5,894 nucleotides of DNA from UBA7672 sp964550535 (GTDB lineage: Bacteria > Pseudomonadota > Alphaproteobacteria > Caulobacterales > Hyphomonadaceae): positions 1 to 5,894 of the forward strand of contig CAZJZQ010000165.1 of the NCBI GenBank assembly GCA_964550535.1, given 5' to 3'. This document shows positions 1-5,301 of this stretch, piece after piece (the first letter of the stretch is position 1; every line of letters starts with the position of its first letter). The position numbers were made by a program, and so were the translations under genes. The notes beneath the pieces are model-generated. The model searched no databases. It saw only the letters and a list, made by a program, of their open reading frames with translations, and was not told where the DNA came from.

Positions 1-1
1 C

Positions 2-634
2 AAACCGCAATACGCCATCGAGCGCCTGTACGAGCTGACCAGGGATCGCGACACCTACATCACGACCGAGGTGGGCCAGCATCAGATGTGGGCGGCGCAG
101 TTCTATCATTTCGAGGAGCCGAACCGCTGGATGACGTCGGGCGGGCTCGGCACGATGGGCTATGGCCTGCCGGCCGCCATCGGCGTTCAGGCGGCGCACC
201 CCAAGGCGCTGGTCATCGACATCGCGGGCGACGCCAGCGTGCAGATGACGATGCAGGAAATGTCGACCGCGGTTCAGCACGAGCTGCCGGTCAAGATTTT
301 CATTCTGAACAATGAGTGGATGGGCATGGTTCGCCAGTGGCAGCAATTGCTGCACGGCGAGCGGTATTCGCATTCGTATTCCGAGAGCCTGCCGGACTTT
401 GTGAAACTGGCGGAGGCCTATGGCTGCCACGGCATGATGTGTGATGATCCGGCGAAGCTTGATGATGCGATCATCGAGATGATCGACACGCCGAAACCGG
501 TGATCTTCGACTGCCGCGTGGAAAAGGCCGAGAACTGCTTCCCGATGATCCCCTCGGGCGCCGCGCACAACGAGATGATCCTCGGCAAGATCACGGGCGA
601 CGAAATTGGCGAAGCCGGAAAGGTGCTGGTGTAA
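2..634 (+). CDS. ilvB: Acetolactate synthase large subunit, C-terminal part (5' end outside window)
   Basis: This is the last 210 residues of the catalytic subunit of acetohydroxyacid synthase. The enzyme joins pyruvate to pyruvate or 2-oxobutyrate with thiamine diphosphate (ThDP), the first common step of valine, leucine and isoleucine synthesis in the cytoplasm. The reading frame is open from base 2, so the gene starts upstream; the GTG at 71 is an internal Val codon. Visible motifs are TEVGQHQMWAAQF (from base 65), GGLGTMGYGLPAA, and the ThDP/Mg site, which runs from GDASVQM (from base 227) to the paired Asn of ILNN (308-313). The third motif residue is Ala where many enzymes have Gly; I believe this is a common variant in this class. 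The family-typical C-terminal stretch CFPMIPSGAAHNEMIL is present. The stop overlaps the next gene's start by one base (TAATG). Identification is firm; ilvB versus ilvI naming is a convention. Confidence 0.96.
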   Translation, partial: KPQYAIERLYELTRDRDTYITTEVGQHQMWAAQFYHFEEPNRWMTSGGLGTMGYGLPAAIGVQAAHPKALVIDIAGDASVQMTMQEMSTAVQHELPVKIFILNNEWMGMVRQWQQLLHGERYSHSYSESLPDFVKLAEAYGCHGMMCDDPAKLDDAIIEMIDTPKPVIFDCRVEKAENCFPMIPSGAAHNEMILGKITGDEIGEAGKVLV

Positions 635-1242
635 TGACCTGGACCAAACCCACTATCAACGTGCCGCCGCCGCGTGCGCAGCTTGAAGTCTATACGATGG
701 ACGTCATGCGGGATGACTGGGGAACGCTGCTGGCGCCCTTCGTGCCGCCCTTGCCGCGCGAGGCCGGGGTGATCCTGGCGTCGTATTTCGGCGACGTGTT
801 CGTGAAGGGGCCGGAGGGCGAGATCTGGTGGCTGAACGGGCTGGAGGCGCGGGTGGACCGCATCGCCGCCAGCCAGGAAGCGTTTGAACAGCGGCTGCTC
901 ACCGAATACTTCCTGATGCTCAAGACGATGCTGCTGGAAGAGTTGGTGGACGCCAAGAAGGTGCTGGCGCCGGGCCGCCTCTATGGTCTCAAGGTTCCGC
1001 GCAGCGAGGGCGGGCAATACACGGCCGACAATATCGGCACGTCGCCCATCGCGGACGCTTTCAACTATATGGGCTATCTGTTCCACCAGAAGCGCGCAGC
1101 GGCGGGGGAACAGTCCGCTCAGCCGCAGCCTGCAACGGCCGGGCTGGAGCAACCGATGCAGGATGCTCAACCTGATACGCCTCCTGAGCCGCCTGCAGGA
1201 ACGGCCGGGGACAAACCGAAGAAGAAGGGATGGTTCTCCTGA
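634..1242 (+). CDS. DUF1851 / Tdi1-like domain protein inside the ilv operon
   Basis: A 202-residue cytoplasmic protein with no signal peptide or membrane segment. Residues about 45-152 resemble the DUF1851 family, whose C-terminal domain is shared with the type VI secretion immunity protein Tdi1. The resemblance rests on FGDVFVKGPEGEIWWLNGLE (52-71), a helical stretch with IAASQEAFEQRL (77-88), then YGLKVPRSEGGQYTADNIG (117-135), where family members typically read Y-G-x-K-x-P...GG-x-Y...N. Residues about 153-195 are a low-complexity Pro/Ala/Gln/Glu linker, ending in the basic tip KPKKKGWFS. The ATG overlaps the ilvB stop, with GGAAAGG at 617-623 as a ribosome site, and the TGA overlaps the ilvN start, so it is a true operon member. 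No toxin or secretion gene is in view, so an immunity role is not supported; a role linked to the synthase is only a guess from position. The family call is from remembered motifs, not a search. Confidence 0.72.
   Translation: MTWTKPTINVPPPRAQLEVYTMDVMRDDWGTLLAPFVPPLPREAGVILASYFGDVFVKGPEGEIWWLNGLEARVDRIAASQEAFEQRLLTEYFLMLKTMLLEELVDAKKVLAPGRLYGLKVPRSEGGQYTADNIGTSPIADAFNYMGYLFHQKRAAAGEQSAQPQPATAGLEQPMQDAQPDTPPEPPAGTAGDKPKKKGWFS
1225..1229 (+). promoter_or_regulatory. Ribosome binding site deciding the ilvN start
   Basis: AAGGG here lies one base before the ATG at 1230, too close to serve it, but 12 bases before the ATG at 1242, which is usable if slightly long. With the TGATG overlap this favours 1242 as the ilvN start. 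Confidence 0.5.
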
Positions 1243-1835
1243 TGGCGCGCAACACCCGCCTCCGCACGCCGCGCATCGCCGTGAAGGAAGATCCGGCGTC
1301 CGCCTATGACATGACGCAGCCCGAAGAGGGCGCCGAACAGCGCACGCTGGCGTGCATTGTCGACAACGAACCCGGCGTTCTCGCTCGCGTGGTCGGCCTG
1401 TTCTCGGCGCGCGGCTACAACATCGAGAGCCTGACGGTCGCGGAGATCGACCGGCACGCGCACCAGTCGCGCATCACTATCGTGACGAGCGGCACGGCGC
1501 ATGTGCTGGAGCAGATCGAGCAGCAATTGCTGCGCCTTGTGCCGGTGGCCAAGGTGATCGACGTCACCAACTCGGCCGGCGGCGTGGAGCGCGAGCTGGC
1601 GCTGGTGAAGGTGGCGNNNNNNNNNNTCGCATCGAGCGGCGTGGAAAGCCTGCGCATCGCGGAAATCTTCCGCGCCCATGTGATCGACACGACGAATGAA
1701 AGCTTCATTTTCGAGATCACCGGGGCGAGCCAGAAAATCGACCAGTTCTGCGAGCTGATGCGTCCGCTGGGGCTGGTCGAGGTTTCGCGCACCGGCGTGC
1801 TGTCGATCCAGCGCGGCAAGGAGAAGGCGGGCTAG
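1242..1835 (+). CDS. ilvN: Acetolactate synthase small (regulatory) subunit
   Basis: Regulatory subunit of acetohydroxyacid synthase. In this family it activates the large subunit and usually carries the valine feedback site. The N-terminal ACT domain is clear at residues 34-110: RTLACIVDNEPGVLARVVGL, then FSARGYNIESLTVAEID. The C-terminal small-subunit domain follows (ESLRIAEIFRAHVIDTTNES, then LMRPLGLVEVSRTGVLSIQRG). The chosen start gives 197 residues, with about 33 residues ahead of the ACT domain; the E. coli homologues are nearer 100-165. The ATG at 1230 adds four residues but has no usable ribosome site. The ATG at 1311 (MTQPEEG) would give a more typical N-terminus but also lacks a good one. 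Residues 126-129 are unknown because of ten Ns; the frame is consistent on both sides. The start overlaps the preceding stop by one base. Confidence 0.95.
   Translation: MARNTRLRTPRIAVKEDPASAYDMTQPEEGAEQRTLACIVDNEPGVLARVVGLFSARGYNIESLTVAEIDRHAHQSRITIVTSGTAHVLEQIEQQLLRLVPVAKVIDVTNSAGGVERELALVKVAXXXXASSGVESLRIAEIFRAHVIDTTNESFIFEITGASQKIDQFCELMRPLGLVEVSRTGVLSIQRGKEKAG
1617..1626. other. Assembly gap (10 N)
   Basis: Ten undetermined bases inside ilvN. Family members have about seven residues between the VKV motif and the VESLRIAEIF motif, while this count gives nine. The true gap may therefore be about six bases shorter than drawn, or the flanks may hold errors. The break in the gene is a data problem, not biology. 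Confidence 0.95.
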
Positions 1836-1900
1836 GGCCTTCCGCAGAATTTAAGTTTCCGACGATCGGCCATTCGGCTATGAGCCCGGCCAAAGCCCCA

Positions 1901-1906
1901 AGGTGA
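1901..1906 (+). promoter_or_regulatory. Strong ribosome binding site for ilvC
   Basis: AGGTGA matches the anti-Shine-Dalgarno sequence and ends five bases before the ATG at 1912. It contains the in-frame GTG at 1903, which is therefore part of the ribosome site and not the start. Confidence 0.75.
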
Positions 1907-1911
1907 GTGAC

Positions 1912-2931
1912 ATGAAAGTTTATTACGAAGCCGACGCCGATCTGAAGCTGATCCAGTCCCGCAAGGTGGCGGTGATCGGGTATGGCAGCCAGGGCCACGC
2001 CCATGCGCTGAACCTGCGCGACAGCGGCGTGAAGGACATTGTTGTCGGCCTCCAGTCCAACTCCGGCTCCAAGCCCAAGGCCGAGGGCGAGAAGCTGAAA
2101 GTCGTGTCGCCCACCGAGGCCGCCCAGTGGGCCGACGTGATCATGATCCTCGTCCCGGACGAGAAACAGGCCGTGCTGTGGGCCAACGAGATCGAGCCGC
2201 ATGTGCGCAAGGGCCAGCACATCATGTTCGGCCACGGCTTCAACATTCACTACAACCTGATCCGTCCGCGCGCGGACGTGGACGTGTCGCTGTCGGCGCC
2301 GAAGGGCCCGGGGCATACGCTGCGCTCGCAATACGCTTCGGGCTTCGGCCTGCCGGGTCTGATCGCGATCCACCAGGATGCGACGGGCACAGCGGAAGCG
2401 GTGGCGCTCAGCTACTCCAAGGCGATCGGCAACACCCGCGCCGGCGTGATCCAGACCTCGTTCCGCGAAGAGACCGAGACGGACCTGTTCGGTGAACAGG
2501 CGGTTCTGTGCGGCGGCATCGTGGAACTCATCAAGGCGGGTTTCGAGACGCTGGTGGAAGCCGGCTACTCGCCCGAGATGGCGTATTTCGAGTGCCTGCA
2601 CGAAACCAAGCTGATCGTCGATCTGATCTATGAAGGCGGCATCGCCAACATGAACTACTCGATCTCCAACACGGCGGAGTATGGCGAGTATGTTTCGGGT
2701 CCGCGCGTTGTGACGAGCGAAACCAAGGCTGCGATGAAGAAGGTTCTGGACGATATCCAGACCGGCCGCTTCGCCCGCGACTGGGTGCTGGAGAACCAGG
2801 CCGGGGCGCCGTCCTTCCGTTCCATGCGCGCCCGCATGAACGCGCACCTGATCGAGGAAGTCGGCGAGAAACTGCGCGGCATGATGCACTGGGCGAAGAA
2901 CGACCGCCTGGTGGACAAGTCGCGGAACTAA
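1912..2931 (+). CDS. ilvC: Ketol-acid reductoisomerase (short, class I)
   Basis: Isomerises and reduces acetolactate or acetohydroxybutyrate to the dihydroxy acid, using NADPH and Mg2+, directly after the IlvB/IlvN step. The product is 339 residues, typical of the short class I form. The N-terminal Rossmann domain shows VAVIGYGSQGHAHALNLRDS. The cofactor loop reads GLQSNSGSKPKA: the two phosphate-contacting Ser are kept, but the usual Arg after GL is Gln. The C-terminal knotted helical domain carries the metal and substrate ligands, Asp and Glu in ETETDLFGEQ and two Glu in YFECLHETKLIVDLIYEGG, with KGPGHTLR before them. The GTG at 1903 would add only three residues and lies in the ribosome site, so MKVYYEADADL at 1912 is the start. 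A 76-base gap separates it from ilvN, without a clear terminator, so co-transcription is likely; a separate promoter cannot be excluded. Confidence 0.97.
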   Translation: MKVYYEADADLKLIQSRKVAVIGYGSQGHAHALNLRDSGVKDIVVGLQSNSGSKPKAEGEKLKVVSPTEAAQWADVIMILVPDEKQAVLWANEIEPHVRKGQHIMFGHGFNIHYNLIRPRADVDVSLSAPKGPGHTLRSQYASGFGLPGLIAIHQDATGTAEAVALSYSKAIGNTRAGVIQTSFREETETDLFGEQAVLCGGIVELIKAGFETLVEAGYSPEMAYFECLHETKLIVDLIYEGGIANMNYSISNTAEYGEYVSGPRVVTSETKAAMKKVLDDIQTGRFARDWVLENQAGAPSFRSMRARMNAHLIEEVGEKLRGMMHWAKNDRLVDKSRN

Positions 2932-2962
2932 ACACCAAATTTCCGCCTCCGCTGCGGATAAC

Positions 2963-2998
2963 AAGCGCCCCGCCGGTTTGCACTGGCGGGGCGCTTTT
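2963..2998 (+). terminator. Rho-independent terminator of the ilv operon
   Basis: Perfect 12-base arms AAGCGCCCCGCC (2963-2974) and GGCGGGGCGCTT (2985-2996), extendable by G-U, G-C and U-A pairs to a TTGC tetraloop, then a T run to 2998. It begins 32 bases after the ilvC stop. Confidence 0.92.
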
Positions 2999-3062
2999 CC
3001 CTATCCTTGACCTCTCCGGGCCAGCGATGATCAACGGCCCAGCTATCTGCGAGTTGCTTGCG

Positions 3063-3132
3063 GCGGGCAGGTCCCCGGCGCGCGCATGAGAAAAGCACTT
3101 TAGCGGGATCGCGCGCCGTGGCGGTTGCCCGC
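3063..3132 (+). repeat. Nested inverted repeats in the rhomboid gene leader
   Basis: The outer arms are GCGGGCA (3063-3069) and TGCCCGC (3126-3132). The inner arms are CGGCGCGCG (3076-3084) and CGCGCGCCG (3110-3118), around a 25-base loop that is A-rich on its left. Together they could fold one long hairpin ending 27 bases before the ATG at 3160. There is no T run, so it does not look like a terminator. It could be a structured 5' leader, or a chance product of GC-rich sequence. Confidence 0.4.
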
Positions 3133-3159
3133 AGCGGCGCGTGAGCCCACATTGCGCGG

Positions 3160-3867
3160 ATGTCAGATGAATCTCCGCCTCGCCGCCGCCAGCCCTTGTT
3201 CAATGCGCCTGTGATCGTGGTGGTCATGGCGTTGCTGCTTGTGGGGCTGCACGCGGGGTATGAGTTCGCCTCCTATGACGAACGGGTGCGGATGCTGTTC
3301 GAGTTCGCGCTGGCGCCCAGCCGTTTCCATGCCGAGGCGGGATCGGAGATCGCCTATCCCACCATTTTTCACGCGGGGCTGACGCTGTTCTCCACGGCGC
3401 TGCTGCATGGCGACTGGATCCACGTGCTGATGAATGCGGCGATGCTGCTGGCCTTCGGGACGCCGGTGGCGCGGGCGCTGGCGGATGGCGGCGTCACGGG
3501 CGCGGGCAAGTGGATGATCGTGTTTCTTGGGTCAGTCGCGGCAGGCTCGATCCTGTTCCTGGCGCTCAATGGACCGGAGACGGCGTTCGCAGTCGGGGCG
3601 TCGGGCGGCACGTCCGGGCTGATCGCGGCGGCGTTTCTGCTGGACCCTTATGGGCGGGTGATCTCGCCGCTGTCGCGGCAGTTCTTGTCGGCCACGGTTG
3701 TTTTCATCATCATCAACGTGGTGCTGGTGGTGGCGGGGCCGATGCTGCTGGGCATGGGGATCGCGTGGGAGGCCCATGCGGGGGGATATGTGGCGGGGGC
3801 GTGCCTTATTCTGCTGCTGGGGCGGCGCTGGATCCCGTCGATCCCGGAAAATCCCCGGGAACCTTGA
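3160..3867 (+). CDS. Rhomboid family intramembrane serine protease
   Basis: A 235-residue inner-membrane protease that cuts transmembrane segments of other proteins; its substrate is unknown. The full catalytic set is visible: oxyanion and structural residues His83, His88 and Asn92 in HGDWIHVLMN, nucleophile Ser148 in GASGG, and base His206 in EAHAGGYVAG. There appear to be six membrane segments, at about residues 15-34, 70-82, 88-106, 117-137, 147-161 and 178-200, with the AHAGG helix closing the fold. The basic N-terminus (PRRRQ) points to the cytoplasm. An in-frame TGA at 3142 bounds the frame and 3160 is the first ATG; the next (Met23) would destroy the first helix. No good ribosome site precedes it, so translation may be weak or leaderless. 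GGG and GCG codons are more frequent than in ilvC, as expected for a weakly expressed gene. No clear partner genes are nearby. Confidence 0.93.
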   Translation: MSDESPPRRRQPLFNAPVIVVVMALLLVGLHAGYEFASYDERVRMLFEFALAPSRFHAEAGSEIAYPTIFHAGLTLFSTALLHGDWIHVLMNAAMLLAFGTPVARALADGGVTGAGKWMIVFLGSVAAGSILFLALNGPETAFAVGASGGTSGLIAAAFLLDPYGRVISPLSRQFLSATVVFIIINVVLVVAGPMLLGMGIAWEAHAGGYVAGACLILLLGRRWIPSIPENPREP

Positions 3868-3959
3868 GGCTGGCACGGCGTCAATTTCCTGCCTTGTTCG
3901 GGCGGCATTCATCTCGGACGGACTTTACTGGACTCGATATAGGGCCTTCGCTTCTGAAA

Positions 3960-3964
3960 GGGAG
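3960..3964 (+). promoter_or_regulatory. Ribosome binding site of the DUF3617 gene
   Basis: GGGAG, preceded by AAA, ends six bases before the ATG at 3971. It fixes the start at the signal-peptide Met although the frame is open much further upstream, where it overlaps the rhomboid gene. Confidence 0.7.
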
Positions 3965-3970
3965 ACCGCA

Positions 3971-4486
3971 ATGAAGCCGATCATGATCGCCGCTGTCTCG
4001 GCGCTTCTGGCCGGAGCCGTCGTGGCGGGTTCCGCCTTCGCCGAAAACAACGACAACCCCGCCAGCCAACCCGGCGTGGTGGTGAAGTCCGGCATGTGGG
4101 ACTGGCGCCAGAAAACCAGCGTGCTGGGCCTCACCGTGTCCGACAAGAAGAGCAAGGAGTGCATGATCGAGGAGGAGGTCAACATGACCCTCGCCGATCT
4201 CGCCTACGACCTCGACGAGACATGCACGGTCAACACGGTTACGCCTGCGCCGGGCGGCTATGACTTCAAGCTGGTCTGCGGCGGAGACTATCCCGGCAAG
4301 GCCGACGCCAACATCCAGCACACCAGCCGGTCCCTGGCGATGCAGGCCAAGGGCAGCGTGAAGTGGAACGGCATTCCCGCCGGCTTCTCGTGGAAGGCCA
4401 GCGCCACTTACGCTGGCGAATGTGCGCCTGACGAGTACGCCAAGCAAAAGGCGAAGTGGGAAGCCAAGCAGGCCGGAAAGCAGTAG
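3971..4486 (+). CDS. Secreted DUF3617-type protein of unknown function
   Basis: A 171-residue exported protein. Residues 1-24 form a typical signal peptide: MKPI, a hydrophobic core, then AFA before Glu25. There is no lipobox Cys, so the mature protein should be soluble in the periplasm. The body begins with GMWDW (41-45), like the G-x-W opening of DUF3617 proteins, and has four cysteines at 64, 85, 103 and 151 that could make two disulfides. Residues about 154-171 form a Lys/Ala/Gln-rich helix (EYAKQKAKWEAKQAGKQ) that may be a flexible basic tail. The family has no known function. The gene stands alone, 103 bases after the rhomboid stop, with a possible terminator behind it. A GACTC methylation site at 3931-3935 lies in its leader. 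The family assignment comes from overall pattern and cysteine layout, without a search. Confidence 0.8.
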   Translation: MKPIMIAAVSALLAGAVVAGSAFAENNDNPASQPGVVVKSGMWDWRQKTSVLGLTVSDKKSKECMIEEEVNMTLADLAYDLDETCTVNTVTPAPGGYDFKLVCGGDYPGKADANIQHTSRSLAMQAKGSVKWNGIPAGFSWKASATYAGECAPDEYAKQKAKWEAKQAGKQ

Positions 4487-4504
4487 AACCGGCGCCAGAT
4501 CAAC

Positions 4505-4543
4505 CCGTCCGAAATCGATTCCGGACGGAAAGCTGATCGCTTT
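4505..4543 (+). terminator. Possible terminator after the DUF3617 gene
   Basis: A 7-base stem, CCGTCCG (4505-4511) with CGGACGG (4522-4528), lies 18 bases after the stop. It is followed by a small AAAGC/GCTTT hairpin (4529-4543) whose right arm ends in a T run. The T run is not directly on the main stem, so function is uncertain. Confidence 0.4.
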
Positions 4544-4605
4544 TCAAGGGCTGAAGCAACCTGTCCGCATCCATTCGGACCGGGGGTTTCGGGATTGCCG
4601 GGGAC

Positions 4606-4971
4606 ATGACGGACACGACCGATCCATTCAACCTGCAACGATTTATCGAAGCGCAATCGCCTGTGATTGTCCGGGTGCTCGCGGAGCTGCGTGCGGGGCT
4701 CAAGGACAGCCACTGGATGTGGTTCATCTTCCCGCAGGCGGCGGGCCTTGGCCAAAGCGAGATGTCGCGGCGCTACGCCATCGGCTCGCAGGACGAGGCG
4801 CGGGCCTATCTTGCGCACCCGGTGCTGGGGCCGCGGCTTGAGGAATGCATCGCGCTTGTCGAGGGTCATGTCGCGAAGGGGCGCCGGCTGGACGCGATCT
4901 TCGGCGATATGGACGCCATGAAATACGCCAGCTGTCTGGACCTGTTCGGGCCGTTGCGGTCCGGCGCCTGA
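4606..4971 (+). CDS. DUF1810 protein, short or C-terminally truncated
   Basis: A 121-residue cytoplasmic protein of the DUF1810 family; homologues are sometimes labelled calpastatin without functional support. Family motifs are plain: FNLQRFIEAQ (7-16), SHWMWFIFPQAAGLGQSEMS (36-55), RRYAIGSQDEARAYLAHPVL (56-75), GPRLEECIALV, then IFGDMDAMKYASCLDLF. Family members usually run to about 140 residues, with a further helix and an FGG-like motif after this point, but here the frame stops at PLRSGA. The missing end suggests either a natural short form or a broken gene; the +1 frame continues to a TAA at 5030-5032 but resembles the family tail only weakly. The start at 4606 is favoured because family similarity begins at once; the only ribosome-like sequence (GGGGA, 4600-4604) is very close to it. 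It was probably transcribed alone. Confidence 0.85.
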   Translation: MTDTTDPFNLQRFIEAQSPVIVRVLAELRAGLKDSHWMWFIFPQAAGLGQSEMSRRYAIGSQDEARAYLAHPVLGPRLEECIALVEGHVAKGRRLDAIFGDMDAMKYASCLDLFGPLRSGA

Positions 4972-4982
4972 TCCGGGCCGCC

Positions 4983-5000
4983 TTGCCTTCCAGAAGGCAA
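4983..5000. terminator. Hairpin after the DUF1810 gene, possible weak terminator
   Basis: Perfect 7-base arms TTGCCTT and AAGGCAA around a CCAG loop, 11 bases after the stop. Two further C-G pairs form if one A bulges. There is no T run, so termination is doubtful. Confidence 0.3.
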
Positions 5001-5158
5001 AGGACGCGCCCGCCTTGGGTGACGGGGTGTAATTCATGATCCCTCTCCCTGCGTGAGGGCGCGATGAATGTCCCTGCGACGGCTCAATGCGCGGGGCAGG
5101 CGGGCTGATCCATGAGGGGCGCGACAATTGCGCGTCTTGCCGTAGCGGCGGGCAGCGG

Positions 5159-5190
5159 TTTAGGCGAAACTGAGGGATATTGCGCCTAAA
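5159..5190. repeat. Inverted repeat in the hppA upstream region
   Basis: Perfect 8-base arms TTTAGGCG (5159-5166) and CGCCTAAA (5183-5190) with a 16-base spacer, so arm centres are 24 bases apart. It lies upstream of the candidate promoter and could be a dimeric regulator site or a hairpin. Confidence 0.55.
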
Positions 5191-5191
5191 G

Positions 5192-5203
5192 GCCAATATT
5201 GGC
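5192..5203. repeat. 12-base perfect palindrome upstream of hppA
   Basis: GCCAATATTGGC reads the same on both strands. It sits one base after the preceding inverted repeat and 14 bases before the candidate -35 element, a position suited to a regulator. Confidence 0.5.
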
Positions 5204-5217
5204 ATGGTCCGCCCACC

Positions 5218-5244
5218 TTGACGGGGCGGGGCCGACGCAATCCC
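5218..5244 (+). promoter_or_regulatory. Candidate housekeeping promoter of hppA
   Basis: TTGACGG (5218-5224) matches the -35 form described for Caulobacter housekeeping promoters (TTGACGS). After 12 bases, GCAATCCC (5237-5244) is a partial match to the -10 form GCTANAWC. A transcript starting near 5250 would have a leader of about 50 bases. The -10 is imperfect, so this is a proposal. Confidence 0.35.
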
Positions 5245-5258
5245 AATGCAGGATTGCG
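5236..5258. repeat. Inverted repeat overlapping the candidate hppA -10 region
   Basis: Perfect 8-base arms CGCAATCC (5236-5243) and GGATTGCG (5251-5258) around CAATGCA. The left arm covers the candidate -10 element, where an operator would block polymerase. Confidence 0.5.
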
Positions 5259-5301
5259 CAAATTCCCCTCCCGAATCATCGCGGTTTGAGAGGAATCGTT
5301 C

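Larger units (their letters stand above)
4972..5301. other. 330-base intergenic region before hppA
   Basis: No convincing gene on either strand. It holds a hairpin (4983-5000), three inverted repeats (5159-5190, 5192-5203, 5236-5258), a candidate promoter (5218-5244), three copies of ATTGCGC and two GANTC sites (5273 and 5293). Bases 5033-5125 show nothing clear. Confidence 0.7.

Noticed and set aside
418..1170. Open frame of 250 codons on the - strand opposite ilvB and the DUF1851-like gene
   Set aside because: Antisense to two supported genes that are tightly coupled, with no recognisable motif.
634..1242. Type VI secretion toxin-immunity locus
   Set aside because: Only an immunity-like domain is present; no toxin, VgrG, PAAR or adaptor gene is in view and the neighbours are biosynthetic.
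1717..2964. Long open frame of 415 codons on the - strand opposite ilvC
   Set aside because: It is antisense to a clear ilvC, rich in Arg, His and Ala as expected from reading GC-rich codons backward, and matches no family I know.
3007..3031. TTGACC with GCGATGAT as a promoter for the rhomboid gene
   Set aside because: The -10 match is poor, the spacing is short, and it lies about 130 bases from the start; not enough to call.
3871..3893. TGGCAC resembling a sigma-54 -24 element before the DUF3617 gene
   Set aside because: No GC dinucleotide stands at the required -12 position.
3060..5155. Shared 11-mer GCGGCGGGCAG at 3060-3070 and 5145-5155
   Set aside because: Low-complexity GC-rich word with no similarity in the flanks; a chance match is likely.
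4408..5205. Open frame of 265 codons on the - strand opposite the DUF1810 gene
   Set aside because: Composition is typical of an antisense shadow, it overlaps the end of the DUF3617 gene and shows no domain.
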